Positions 1 to 11,747 of a stretch of DNA of 64,000 nt are shown here, piece after piece. Origin of the DNA: Ceratotherium simum simum (taxonomy: Eukaryota > Chordata > Mammalia > Perissodactyla > Rhinocerotidae); the NCBI RefSeq assembly GCF_000283155.1, contig NW_004454266.1, positions 723,131 through 787,130 on the forward strand, read 5' to 3'. Position numbers and translations under genes: made by a program. Each line of letters opens with the position of its first letter. Position 1 is the stretch's first letter. The notes below the pieces were generated by a model. The model searched no databases and had not been told where the DNA came from. It saw only the letters and a program-made list of their open reading frames with translations.

Positions 1-1556
1 ATCCCATTTACAATTGCAACAAAAAGAATAAAATACCTAGGAATAAACTTAACCAAAGAGGTGAAAGATCTGTACACCGAAAACTATAAAACGTTGCTGA
101 AAGAAATTGAAGAAGACACAAAGAAATGGAAAGATGTTCTATGCTCTTGGATTGGAAGAATTACCATAGTTAAGATGTCCATACTTCCTAAAGCAATCTA
201 TAGATTCAATGCAACCCCTATCAAATTTACAACAACCCTTTTCACAGAAATAGAACAAAGAATCCTAAAATTTATATGGAACAACAAAAGACCCTGAATA
301 GCTCAAGGAATCCTGAGAAAAAAGAACAAAGCTGGAGGTATCACATTCCCTGATTTCAAAATATTCTATAAGCTATAGTAACCAAAACAGCACGGTACTG
401 GCACAAAAACAGACACACAGATCAATGGAATAGAATCAAAAGCCCAGAAATAAATCCACATATCTATGGAAAGCTAATCTTTGACAAAGGAGCCAAGAAC
501 ATGCAATGGAGAAAAGAAAGTCTCTTCAACACATTGTGTTTGGAAAACTGGACAGCCACATGCAAAACAATGAAGGTAGACCATTACCTCGCACCATACA
601 GAAAAATTAACACAAAATGGATTAAAGACTTGAATGTAAGACCTGAAACTATGAAACTTCTAGAAGAAAATGTAGGAAGTATGCTCTTTGACATCGGTCT
701 TAGCAACATATTTTCAAGCACCATGTCTGACTGGGCAAGAGAAACAACAGAAAAAATAAACAAATGGGATTACATCAAACTAAAAAGCTTTTGCACAGCC
801 AAGGAAACCATCAACAAAATGAAAAGACAATCTAACAATCGGGAGAAGATATTTGCAAATCATACTTCTGATAAGGGGTTAATCTCCAAAATATATAAAG
901 AACTCATGTATCTCAACAACAAAAAACTAACAACCCAATTAAAAAATGGGCAAAAGACCTGAACAGACATTTCTCCGAAGAAGATATAGAGATGGCCAAC
1001 AGACACATGAAAAGATGTTTAAAATCATTAACTATCAGAGAAATGCAAATCAATACTACAATGAGATATCACCTCACACCCCTTCAGAATGGCTATAATT
1101 AACAAGACAGGAAACAACATATGTTGGAGAGGATGTGGAGAGAAGGGAACTCTCATACTCTGCTGGTGGGAGTGCAAATTGGTGCGGCCACTATAGAAAA
1201 CAGTATGGAGATTCCTCAAAAAATTAAGGATAGAACTACCATACGATCCAGCTATTTCTCTGCTGGGTATTTATCCAAAGAAATTGAAAACATCAATGAG
1301 TAAGGATACATGCTTCCTTGTGTTCATTGCAGTGTTATTCACAATGGCCAAGACTTGGACGCAACCTAAGTGCCCATCAAGGGACGAATGGATAAAGAAG
1401 ATGTGGTATATATACACAATGGAATTCCACTCAGCCATAAGAAACGATGAAATCCAGCCATTTGTGACAACATGGATGGACATTGAGGGTATTATGCAAA
1501 GTGAAATAAGTCAGAGGGAGAAGGTCAAATACCCTATGATCTCACTCATTAAGTAG
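1..1556 (+). pseudogene. L1 ORF2 C-terminal remnant
   Basis: This is the C-terminal part of the L1 ORF2 protein (endonuclease plus reverse transcriptase). What remains lies downstream of the catalytic centre: a thumb-like segment, the IERINKW-type region and the cysteine-containing C-terminal segment. The reading frame is open from 61 to 297 and ends at a TGA at 295-297. After a frame change near 360-370 it continues at 501-962, and then in two further frames to a stop at 1554-1556. Several frameshifts and stops make it non-functional. The natural ORF2 end seems to be near 1556. Confidence 0.9.
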
Positions 1557-1815
1557 TAGATAGTAATAACAACAAACAAACACATAGAGACAGAGATTTG
1601 ATTGGTGGTTACCAGAGGGGAAGAGGCAAAGGAGGAGGGCAAAAAGGGATAATTAGGCACATGTGTATGGTGATGGATTGTAATTAGTATTTGGGTGGTG
1701 TACATGAGAACATGATGTAATCCATGCAGAAATAGAAGTATAATGATGTACACCTTAAATTTATACCATGTTATAAACCAATGTTACTGCAATAAACAGA
1801 AAAATTAAAAAATTA
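1..1815 (+). mobile_element. L1 LINE, 3' portion (cut by window edge)
   Basis: The window opens inside ORF2 of a non-LTR retrotransposon. The first 90 bases closely match 34679-34768 of the full-length L1 further right, which fixes the position as just after the reverse transcriptase active site. ORF2 remnants run to about 1556. A short 3' UTR follows and ends in an A-rich tail from about 1795. The last 700 bases are nearly the same as the truncated L1 at 28336-29070, so the two belong to one subfamily. The 5' end lies outside the window, so length and target-site duplication cannot be judged. Confidence 0.93.
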
Positions 1816-3589
1816 ATAAGTAAATAAATCAGTTAAAAAAAATTTCCCAATAAAAAAAATTAAGAAAAATATCCAATCCCGTGATTACTCCTACTGGTAT
1901 GTGTTGGCTAATATTTGAAACTCTTTTGCCTTTAATCTCTTTTTTCCCTAACAACCTCAGGACATCCTTAGTTAACTTATGCAGGGATTTAACTCTAATG
2001 ATTGCCTTGAAAGCAAGAAAAGATATAGTGTTTTCTATAATAATATGAAAGATAGAATGGGTATCTATGGAACGCATGGATCTTGCTAATGAAATTACCA
2101 GAAAGAATGGTACAAGTTCCAACTGACTTCTTTAGTTGACTATTATAAAATAGGGAATGATATGATGAGCTAAAGAAATAAAGCATTCAATTTTCAGGCA
2201 AAATAATAAAAAAGTAAGGGTGTCAGGTCTTCTGAGGCATAAAAAATTAAACTGTATACCAGTCCTATTTACTCTACGTGACAGAACGTTCTTATGGTAA
2301 GAAATGGCTTCTGGGCAAAGATTAAAATACAAGATGCTGTTAATAAATTATGACTTTAGGTAACGATCTCAAAGATGTGGGTGTAGATCCTTAGTTGAAA
2401 CCTCAGAAAGATAAAGAGAAAGCATAAAAAAGCTTCTAAAAGTCATATGGTCATGCCTCCTAGGCCCTCTATGCTGGATAAGAGGGCCCCTAAGAATCTT
2501 AAAGACATGCCTTATAAATACTTTTAACCAGAGGACAATGTCTCCCGGAATTTTAAGAGTGTCATCCGACAAGAACCTGACTCTCAGCCCTAGGCAGAGA
2601 GAGGCCTGCCTCAAAGAAATTTGTGAGTGTGGCATTTGTCTACTGAGTAAACCTCAACAAGAATAATAAGACCCTAAATTATTTTAAAGAGAATTTCCTT
2701 GGCATCATCGCTTGAATTTCATCATCTTGGGCAGTAGGGGACAGAGTTAGAAAAACGTCCCCAGCTAGATTTCAAAACTGCTACATTACTGTTATGTGCC
2801 TCACAAATTTCCCTTTGGAATGAGATTTTCCCTGGTGGTCATTCTGTATGATTTTACCATTTTGTGTTGACTGTGTGATGGACAGATAATTTGATTCTTT
2901 AGTTCAAATTTCTTCACATCAAAAAACCCATACTTGAGGAACCATACCCAAAAAGCCCCTTCTGTTCTTTGACCTGGTTTATAAGAAAAGTCTAGACTCT
3001 GAACTGATGCTGCTGTGGGATGAGATTTTAGGTTCATTTAGAGGGATAGTAGAGTACTTTGTACGTGTGGACAATGTAAATTATTAGTAATCCGAGTCAG
3101 AACTGTGGTGGATTAAGGATGTTTCCACAGTCTTTGAAGTTCTATCCAATGAGAGGTAGGAATGATTTTCTCTCTCTGTGAAGCTTGGTTGTCTTGTGAT
3201 ATTTTGACCAAGAGAGTATGGTAAATGTAACATTAATACTGGATCTTGGGTTTGTGTGAGAGATGACTGGTAGCTTTTGCTTTGGTCTGTTGACCCGCAT
3301 TAAAAATCTACCCTGAGGCATCTCTGCTGAAAAAGCACATGGTAGCCACATGGAGAAACTGAAGAAAGAGAGAATAGAGAAAGAGGTTTTGTTATCTCCT
3401 AGCTATCTCATGCCCAGCTACTCAAGCCATCCTTGCCAGTGCATACCTCTGATTGTCAATTATATTTGACAATCCCCCCACCAGTGTGGATTACTGGGCA
3501 AATCAATTTAAAAAAAATCCCAGCTCCAAGGGATATGATGGACCTAGGACAGGAAGCAGCCACCCTAGAATAGAGAGACAATGTTTTGA
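1816..3589. other. Intergenic; no gene seen, possible old LTR at 3050-3480
   Basis: No convincing coding sequence or RNA gene was found. The region 3050-3480 has a faint likeness to MLT1-type MaLR LTRs (phrases such as CTACCCTGAGGC and GCCACATGGAGA), too weak to assert. The rest appears to be unique AT-rich DNA. Confidence 0.4.
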
Positions 3590-4085
3590 TTATCAATGCT
3601 TTCTATTGAAAAATAATTGATCAAAAGGGGAAAATGGTATCAGAAATTTTGATATTTTCAAGTATATGGGAAAGCCATTCTGGTTTGAACCTGATCTGGC
3701 CTGAATTTTATTTGTACCAAAGAAGCCTGACTTGCAGCCTGTAAAACATACATTGTACATCTGCTTTAATCATTACCCCAAAGTAAAAAAAAAAAAAAAA
3801 ATGAAGAAAATATACTCTGAAGATAAGAATTAATGCCTCCCTTCCAATGACGTCAGGGTCATGTTGACTCACTGTGTATGTGCTAATCTGTACCAAACAT
3901 CTCTTTGAACATTTAAAGGAATGTACCCCTGTTGTGCTTGATGGATGTATCCTTGTATTGAAATGGTATACAACTGAAAATTGCTCTTCTCTGGAGAGGT
4001 TTATTCTCCTGCAAAGGCTGTGAATCACAGGCCGTAGTCCTCAGTTTGGATCAAGTAAAACTCTTCTTCTATAGAATGATTATTG
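3590..4085 (+). mobile_element. Endogenous retrovirus LTR, copy A (+)
   Basis: This segment is the reverse-complement relative of 10155-10680. Both carry a block reading TCTGGTTTGAACCTGATCTG, a CCTCAGTTTG block and a polyadenylation-like A/T-rich stretch followed by AAACTCT near the 3' end. The order of a TATA-like segment (about 3960-3975) and then the poly(A)-like block fits U3-R-U5 of an LTR read on the plus strand. A run of 17-18 A at about 3786-3802 interrupts the match. No internal retroviral sequence was seen next to it, so it may be a solo LTR. The family name is not known, and the edges are estimated from where similarity to the other copy fades. Confidence 0.6.
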
Positions 4086-4799
4086 ATTATTTATACTGAT
4101 ATTTCCTTGGTAGTATACGGGAAACTTGAACAAATGGGACACTAGCCATGGAATTCTAGGGTTGAATTTGTTTTCGGAATATCAGTTGATACAACTGATA
4201 TGTTACATATTCTTATGTGTTCTTGAATGAAATCAAGTATAGAAATATGCCTATATTATGCATGTATTGGGTAGCTGTATAGTACTTAGACCTGTTTGTC
4301 TGTGTTGTCCCTATATGTTAAGATATTTTCATGTAAGCAATAAAATTATTATGCTAATATATATTAAAGACTTCAATTTAAGGCCATGGTTATTCAACTG
4401 GGAAAGGAAATGCTAACTCACATATGAGTTAAAGGAAATTTTTAAACAGTATGTCATAATTTCTTTTTCTCAAAGCAAGGAGGCCAGTATATAATTAAAA
4501 CAGATGACTTTGTAGTCACTAATTAACACAGATAAAATAACCAATGTTTTATCTGAAGAGTTTTGGAACCTGTAATCCCTACATATGTCTCATATGTCAA
4601 CTGAGCAAACTGTCAAGGATTACTGTAAAATATTGTTAAAAGTGGAAGCAGATTGAAAAAAATCTCAGAAATTGCTTTCTAGCTCATCAGTATGTTATTT
4701 TCACCTCAGACCTTGGTTATGGAAAATGATGAGTTTGAAAATTTTTTCTTTTTTTTTTTTGTTTTGTTTTCCTATTTCTATACTTATTTTCACAGATTG
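4086..4799. other. Intergenic, nothing recognised
   Basis: This is AT-rich DNA with a T-rich run at about 4746-4770. No gene or clear repeat family was recognised. Confidence 0.4.
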
Positions 4800-5165
4800 T
4801 AGCGCTAGACAACTGAGAAACTGTAGATAAAATTCAAATGGATGATATTTTGAAAGAATGGAGACCACATTGCAGTTATCTCTAGAACTAGAGAGACTCA
4901 GTTTGAATTCCAGTTTCACAACTTATTGTAAAACAAGGAAATTTAATGGTGACTATAGCTAATAATACGATATTGTATACTTGATGGTTGCTGAGAGTAG
5001 ATTTTAAGCTCACTAAACAAACAAAAAAATGTTAATGTTGAGGTGATGGGTGTGTTAATTATCTAGATGGTGATAATCTCTCCACAATGTATATGTAAAT
5101 CAAATCATCACGTTGTACACTTTAAAAATATATAACTATACTTGTCAATTATTCCTCATTAGAGC
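4800..5165 (+). mobile_element. Old L1 (L1M-type) 3' UTR fragment
   Basis: This matches the classic end of mammalian L1M elements: GATGGGTGTGTTAATTATCT, then a CACAATGTATATGTAAATCA-type block and the terminal GTACACTTTAAAAATATATA segment. It is also a dispersed copy of the same sequence found on the minus strand at 20425-21075, with the two matching block for block. It gives the empty-site reference for the SINE inserted in that second copy. Confidence 0.8.
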
Positions 5166-5169
5166 TTGG

Positions 5170-5345
5170 GAGTTAAAAAACAGCAAAATTTACTTAAATT
5201 CTTTGAGACTCAGTTTTCTTGTGATTTTAGTATTTCTTTCACTGGGTGTTTGAAAGAATTAAATGAGCTAATACGTGTGAAGAACTCAGAACACTAACTT
5301 ACACAGTGAGCACACAGTAAATGTTTTTATTTCTGTTACATTTGT
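5170..5345 (+). repeat. MIR SINE fragment
   Basis: This shows the MIR core and 3' part: a GACTCAGTTTTCTT block, then ATTAAATGAGCTAATACGTG and GTGAGCACACAGTAAATG. These correspond to the usual MIR phrases around the CTCAGTTTCCTC core and the LINE-like 3' tail. It is diverged, as expected for a repeat older than the placental radiation. Confidence 0.7.
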
Positions 5346-8300
5346 AACATATTATGTTACAAGAAGTTATACTCGCTTGAGTATAAGACATTAGAGACTT
5401 ATAACAGCTGGTCATACTAGCGTAAGACAACAAGTGGTCAGCAGAAGCTTATGTTTCAAAAGACATTAATCTGCCAGTGACCATCCCATATGGGGTCAGT
5501 TCATATTTTCCAAAGTGGGCACTGTGAGCAGTCAGTGAGACTAAAAGCAATACCTTAGGCTAGGGGAATCCAGTCTATAGATATATAACAAAACTCAAAG
5601 ACAATTAACAGGACTAGAATCTAATATCTACAAATGTGCAACATAATTTTTTGTCTCCAGTTTACCTTCATTTTTTTTTTACCAAAGATAATGACAGTAA
5701 AACTAATTTGTTTCTATTAAAAATTGGCCTGATTATTTATATAAATGAAAATAAGAATACTCACTGAGAGTTTCTGAATTCTGGAGGGATCAGGTAGGGA
5801 GAAAAGCAAATGTTCCATCTTTGTTCACAAAGCTATATCTTACCAAATTGTTGATATCTTAAGAGAAAAGATTTCTTTAAATCCAGTTCAGTTTTGTGAT
5901 CTGAAAGTTTATCAGAAACCTGTATTCTGGAGTAAGTGTCAGAGTCTTTTCCATGAATCTCTCTGAAAATGAAACACATTTGCAAAAGCAACAGAGTAGA
6001 ACAATAACTGTCTGTAAGTGACAAAAAAACTTAAAATGGCATGGTTAATGATCTGATTGCAATGCAATTGACAAGGAAATTTATTTATTTCTATAACATA
6101 CATTTTAAGATAATGATTAGAATTATACGAGGACATGTCAGATTTTTAGGAATTTTATACAATTTTTAGAATGCGTACTAATAACATTTATCCACACAAC
6201 ATAACCTAAGAAAGTTTATCATCATTTATTTGACAATGCTTCTCATGCAATTTGTGATGCCAAAATAAACCAATTAACCTAATTACCAAATAAACCTAAT
6301 TAGTTTAGTATCTCCGACCTTATAGGAAGAGAACAAATTCTTTTAGAAGGCGCAAAGGTCTGCTGGAAATTCTCAAAGTTACTTTCAGGTCAAAAGAAAG
6401 ACTTTATTTAGAATTTGAATTTTGTGGAAGTTGTAAAAAATATCAAAAGGTTTTAAAACACTTAATAAAATAGGATCATAGGTCACTATGAAACAATGTT
6501 AAGTTATCCATTTAACCAAAGTGACAACAGAAGATATTAAAGACAAACAGAGAAAGTTAAACAATTATGAAAAAAACCTTAGCTCTCTTAATAGAGACCT
6601 CAGCTTTTTTAACATAGGAAATTATTATGACAAAATAGAAACCTTGCCTTTTAGGTAGACTTACTCAAAGGTGAAGAAAATCTTTCATAACATCTTTATC
6701 AAAGTAGTCCAAGAAAACTATAATCTTAGGAGAGAGAGAAAGAAAATTCTAATTTTTGCATCAGCTTACTTTTGATATTAAAACTCATTTTCTTAATTAA
6801 ATTTATTTCAATCTTAACCAACTTGACCATGCATATAACTTTTTCCTCAGGGTTTCTCTTCCACAAACCTTCTATAACTTTCTTTTTTTACATTCAGAAT
6901 TTGTCCCATGCCTTTCCTCCTTCCTAGTACTTTAGTACAATTTACTTTCTTAACAAACAAAAATGTCTATCTTCCTTATACCTTCTTTACTGAAAACATA
7001 AATCTTACTTTCCTTGTATACAGAGATGTTTCTATTATTCTTTTATATTAGCATCCTGTAGATTGGAAGACTTATAAATACTGTCTAGAAACATGTATTT
7101 TCTTATGAAAAATTTCTCAATGTGGCACAAAATATGGTTATTAATAAATGGAAGTATTTTTCTAGTTTCTCTGAAACAAGAAACCAAAAGTAGATAAATC
7201 CATGTTTAGTAATTAATTTTTAATATTTTATTTTATGTGGAAATGATCTAGATACTCAATAAGTTTATATCATTTAACTTAATTTAGCAAAACTATAAGG
7301 TTTTAAGTTATGAAAAGGTTTTGAAGTTATTTTTATGTACCTATACCATAGCACATAGTTATTAATAAAAGTTTACCCCAAAACTTTCATCTTTATTATG
7401 TCTATTTAGTTTATTTGTTTCCAATGATTATGTTTAGATTGCCTACAAAAACTTCATGAGACATTAGGCAAAATCAGCTATCATTCTAAGTTATTTTTGC
7501 TGACAAATTTTGTAACAGAGATAACATGTCTGTATCATATCCAATGGTGATAACTCTGAAAACATGCTTATTTCAATCAAACCAACAAGCTTAAATAAGC
7601 TTTTATTTACCAAAGATTATTTTATATCATGTTAACTTGAAAAACATTTGTGTTAGTTCCTATTACGTTTAGAAATAATTTATATAAGTGCTTACTTTAA
7701 ACCAATTAAATAGATCTCTTTTAGAAATTATACCATCCAGAGGTAGAAAAATATCACAAATATATAACATACAGACATACATAGATACATAGACAGACAC
7801 AAGCAGAGACTTTAAGTAGTTTTCATTAAATTTTTGCTGTGAATTAGGTACAATACAAAACTCACTATTTATAAAGGAATAGTTGGATCCAAACCGTGTT
7901 TCTGGAAGATAAAATAAATCAAGGTTATCTGCTTAGGAATTGGTGATAGTCTAGATAAGAGTTCTTAGAGAGGTTAAAAGCTTTTTGAGATAAATAGGGG
8001 AGGTTTTGGGGACTAGTGAATGGGAATGAGTAAAATCTGAGCTGCCTCTAGAGCTGCATTTCCAGTTTTGCAAGGATTTGTGAGAGACAGACAGTTGCTC
8101 TGAATTCATCAGAAATTGGATTGTAACGTAAATGACATTATAGGTTGATTTACCTTTCCAACTACATCATCCCTAATTTGCTTCTTTCTCTCTGGGTATG
8201 TAGCTTTATTTTAACTTAGGAAAGGAGGCCTATGTATGTAAAAAAAAAAAAAAAACTCTGTCAGGCTTTGAATATCAGCTTCCAATTTGCCTGTATTTTT

Positions 8301-8979
8301 GGTCATAGTTGCTAAATCCTTTCAAATATGTTGGCAGGTTTCAGCCAGAACAAATGGTAAATATTTCTGGCAGTATTAACCAAGTCCATTAATTTTTTAA
8401 TTTTAGTTTCCCGTTGAGTGTTTAAGGGAAAAATATAGCAGTTTCTCAGAAAACCTCAGAGTCTCATTAACTCTGGGGAGGGCTCATACTGGGCCCTCCT
8501 TTGAAAGCAGATTATGGGGATATCTGTAACACCATAATTTTATACAATCTTTATACTTTTATACAGTCTTTTCTTTTAGGTACATCTTGTAACTTAATTT
8601 TTCAATAGCTTTCTGCAACAAAACTTTCAATAAGGATATTTTGGAATTTTGAAGGCTTTGCTTTTAAGTGAACGTCTTAAACGAAATTATCTGATTAGAA
8701 TGCTCCTTCTCATGGCCAATATAATAACCCTGAGCCTGGCAGCAGTTTGGTAGGACCCTAGCTGCAAATAGAGTTTAACCCACATTTCTGTACAGCCATA
8801 TCTGACTGCAAATAGGGTGCAATCACATTTCTGTCCAACCATATTTTAGGGCACTCAACGTGACAGTTACCAAGCTAAGCTCTCAGGACACAAAACAAGC
8901 TTAGTAAGATTTTGTTGTTCTTTGTAAATATTTACAGCTTCCAAGACCATGGTTTTAAGCAGGTGTGCCAGAAAATGGT
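5346..8979. other. AT-rich intergenic DNA; no gene seen
   Basis: No open frame with recognisable protein similarity was found. A degenerate GACAT/GATACATAGACA microsatellite lies at about 7768-7808, and an A-run at 8240-8254. The right-hand part (about 8440-8980) may be decayed internal sequence of the minus-strand retrovirus that starts at 10680, but no coding similarity can be shown. Confidence 0.4.
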
Positions 8980-9101
8980 ATGTTTGACTCTTTAGAGAAG
9001 AAAGATTGCATTTAATCTGTCTGTTCCATGGTTCTCAAATGTAGCGCACAAAAACACAAGTTTTGGAAGTTCAAAGGATCCCCAAAGTGGCCACTGTCAT
9101 T

Positions 9102-9401
9102 TTAAATTATCTTTAGTATTATTGGTCCACTGTGACAAAAATTTATAAGTGGAAGGACCATAGTTCTTAAATAGAAAACCAGCTGGAGTTCCTGAGGGAG
9201 GTTCATCATATATGGTTGCTTTAGGACAATTGTTCCCCATTTTGGCAATCTAAGACTTAAATTATCTTTTGTCAAATTTTCCCGTTTTGTTAAGTACTTG
9301 CAAGTAAAGGCTCCATACATATTGTACATAAAGGCAGCTGGAGTTCCAGCATGTGGCTGCCCATTTGGGAGCTTGTCAGCTTTAGAAGCATGGTTTCCCA
9401 T
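9102..9401 (-). pseudogene. Retroviral gag-like N-terminal remnant
   Basis: This is an open frame of 99 codons. It begins Met-Gly-Asn, the N-terminal glycine context used for myristoylation of retroviral Gag matrix proteins that target the inner plasma membrane. After the stop, the same frame continues for about 30 codons with a Trp-Pro...Gly-Ser-Phe stretch of the kind found in Gag matrix regions, before similarity is lost. The protein is far shorter than any Gag polyprotein (usually about 500 residues). Its place about 750 bases behind an LTR in the same orientation supports the call. It is not expected to be functional. Alternative: a chance open frame in unrelated DNA. Confidence 0.45.
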
Positions 9402-10154
9402 TTTCTTTTAGTTTCATTTGAATATAAAGTTTGAACAATTCCTAAGGGTAGTGTAGTGGGTCAAAAATGTGCTGCTTGTGAGAGTCATTTCCTAGAAGGC
9501 TGTGAACACTCTCTTATGTGTCTCAGTTTCTCCCACTGGCAGTCTGAAACTGCCATGGGGGCTCAGAGTACTGGATGACCAATCCTTATGTGTGCATCTC
9601 TGGAAAGCCCTTAATTATTTAATGTGAATGATCATGACAGAGTTCCCTATGGGCTGCTGCACATTGGGAGAATTGACCTCAGACGCTTCCACTAGGTTCT
9701 CAGTTGCCTGAGAACACTTGGTGACTGGAAGGTGCAAGTAATCGTTTTCTTTGGAGCTGAATGAGTTCAGCCTCTCATTTTGCTGTCAAACAATTTGTTA
9801 AGACTTTATAAACATAAATATTTCCCAATTAAAAGCCAAATTAAAAGATGAGCCAACCCAGTTCACTCCAAATTTCCCCTTAGGTTCCCTTTACCAAGAA
9901 AAGTACCGGTGCACTGTTAAGACATTGGGTCCTAAGACTGAAAACAGCTTGAATACAAATCAAGACTTTCAACTTAAATAAGGATGTCTGGGTTTCAGGA
10001 GAGCTCACTGAAATAGCTGAAAAGTACAATGAAGCCAGGGGGTAATGATGGACCCATGCTGTTACCAAGTGCTAGTTCAAAGTAGGCTCCAAGTGCTCTC
10101 AGATGAGTTTCTCTAAAATCCTGCCAGCTATGCCAAGCAATGTCAATGCACATA

Positions 10155-10680
10155 ATCATTCTATAGTGGAGAGTTTTATTTGAGGCAAACTGAGGACTAT
10201 GGCCCAGAACTTATAGCTTTCATAGGGGAAGAAAGTTCCCTGGAGAAGAATAATTTTCAGCAGGTTATATATCATTTCAAAAAAATACATACATCAAACA
10301 TGACAGGTGTACATTCCTTTAATGATTCAAGGAGATGTGTGTTACAAATTAGCACATACACAATGGGTCAACACAACCCTGGAGTCATAGGAAGGGAGAC
10401 ATTAATTCTTATCTTTAAAGAGTACTGGCATGATAAGAAGGGAAACATTAATTGTTATCTTCAAAGAGTACACTTTCTTCATTATTTTTTACTTTAGGGC
10501 AATGATTAAAGGAGATGTACAATGTAAGTTTGACAGGCTGTAAGTCAGCCTTCTTTGGATCAAATAAAATTCAGGCCAGATCAGGTTCAAACCAGAATGG
10601 CTTTCCAATATACTTGAAAATACAAAAGTTTCTTATTTCAGAATGCATTTTTCAACAAATTGGACTGGACTTTCCCATTT
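10155..10680 (-). mobile_element. Endogenous retrovirus LTR, copy B (-)
   Basis: The reverse complement aligns with 3590-4085 over nearly its whole length. Shared blocks include TCTGGTTTGAACCTGATCTG, a CTTTAATCATT block, GTGTATGTGCTAAT and CCTCAGTTTG. On the minus strand it has a TATA-like ATATATAACC at about 10263-10272, then CCTCAAATAAAACTCTC containing AATAAA near its 3' end (about 10170-10185). That order fits a U3-R-U5 LTR. It contains a short internal duplication: two near copies of a TCTTTAAAGAGTAC-like phrase at about 10410-10425 and 10458-10473. Confidence 0.6.
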
Positions 10681-10791
10681 ACTTTTTCTTTATTCAGTTC
10701 CTTCTGTTAAACATATTGTAAACAATTTGAGAAGCAGTACAATTTCAGATCTCGACTTTCTCATTGCCTGTTTATGCCTCAGAAGTATTCT

Positions 10792-11747
10792 CTAGATTTC
10801 CTCAAGACAGAGCCTCCTTGTGATCGCCCTACTCAAGGCCCCCTTCACTTCCTTGTTCTTCAAAGAATGGATCAGTGGATTTAGTACAGTAGTGACCTCG
10901 CCGTTCATGATGGCAATGATCCGATCCTGGTCTGTGGAGCTACCTTAGGTGGGACAAACATAAGTGAAGAGAACAGGAGCATAGAAAAGAATAACTATGA
11001 TTAAGTGGGAGCCACAAGTAGACACAGTGCTTTGTGAAGCATGCTGCAAGAAAGGGTCTTGCAGAAGAGATGGGTGACAATGTATAAATAGGAGAGAAGT
11101 GTTAGTAAGAAAGATCCCATGGCAATCGTCACTGTGACAGTACTGAGTAGCCACTGGTTGAGCTCAATGTTCCCACAGGCCAGCTTCAGCAATGGCTTAA
11201 CATCACAGAAGTGATGGATATAGTTGGAACCACAGAAATTCAAGCGAGAGGTCAGTATAGAGTGCAGCAGGGCATGGAAAAAACCAGTGACATAGATAGC
11301 GATAGCCACCTGGGTACAGAGCTGACGATTCATGGTAAGAGTGTAATGAAGTGGTTTGCAGATAGCCACAAAGCCGTCAAAAGCCATTACGGCCAACAAC
11401 ATGGCCTCAGTGCTGCCCAGAAAGTGGAAGAAGTGAAGCTGGCTTATGCATCCCAAGAAAGAAATTGCTTTGTGTGTAGAGAGGAAGTTCTCCAGCATTT
11501 TTGGCAGTGTCACCATGGAGTAGCAGATATCTAGACATGACAGATTTCCCAGGAAATACATATGTGAATGGAGTCTTGGATCAGAGATGACAACCATAAG
11601 AATGGCTCCATTCCCAGCCACACTGAGAAAATAAATTGTGTGGAAAACCACCAAAAGAAAAGGCTGCAGCACTTGGATGTCTGTTACTCCCAGAAGGAGA
11701 AATTCAGTACTGAGTTTTGATTCAGCATCACTTAAAAGAACAAACAC
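10792..11747 (-). pseudogene. OR12D (pseudogene): Odorant receptor pseudogene, OR12D family
   Basis: This is a class A GPCR of the odorant receptor type, normally in olfactory cilia and coupled to G-olf. The family call rests on long OR12D-like stretches: EFLLLGVTDIQ, LPKMLENFLSTHKAISFLGC, FHFLGSTEAMLLAVMAFD and KPLLKLACGN. Lesions seen are: (1) one codon missing in the MYFFLGN motif, which reads MYFLGN; (2) one codon missing before CDVKPLL (HHFCDV); (3) the DRY-type motif reads DGF; (4) a 2-bp TG duplication at about 11029-11032 shifts the frame just before the STCGSHL motif of TM6, and the shifted frame stops at 11001; (5) in the restored frame a TAA lies at about 10946-10948, after FTYVCPT. 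The distal TM7 part (LNPLIHSLKNKEV) is still legible, down to a stop at 10792-10794. Which OR12D paralogue it represents cannot be decided here. Confidence 0.88.

Larger units (their letters stand above)
8980..10680 (-). mobile_element. Endogenous retrovirus: LTR, leader and gag start (-)
   Basis: Reading leftwards on the minus strand there is an LTR (about 10680-10155), a leader of roughly 750 bases without long open frames, and then the start of a gag-like frame at 9401. That order is the 5' end of a provirus. No pol or env was recognised further left, and no matching minus-strand 3' LTR lies in the window. The element is therefore truncated or too decayed to follow. The class is uncertain; the gag beginning and the LTR look more like class I (gamma-like) elements than ERVL. 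A primer-binding site could not be assigned. The left edge is approximate. Confidence 0.5.

Noticed and set aside
3050..3480. Possible MLT1-type LTR.
   Set aside because: Only a few short phrases agree; not enough to assign without an alignment.
11211..11534. 107-codon frame on the plus strand.
   Set aside because: Antisense shadow of the OR12D pseudogene; its codons are explained by the minus-strand receptor.
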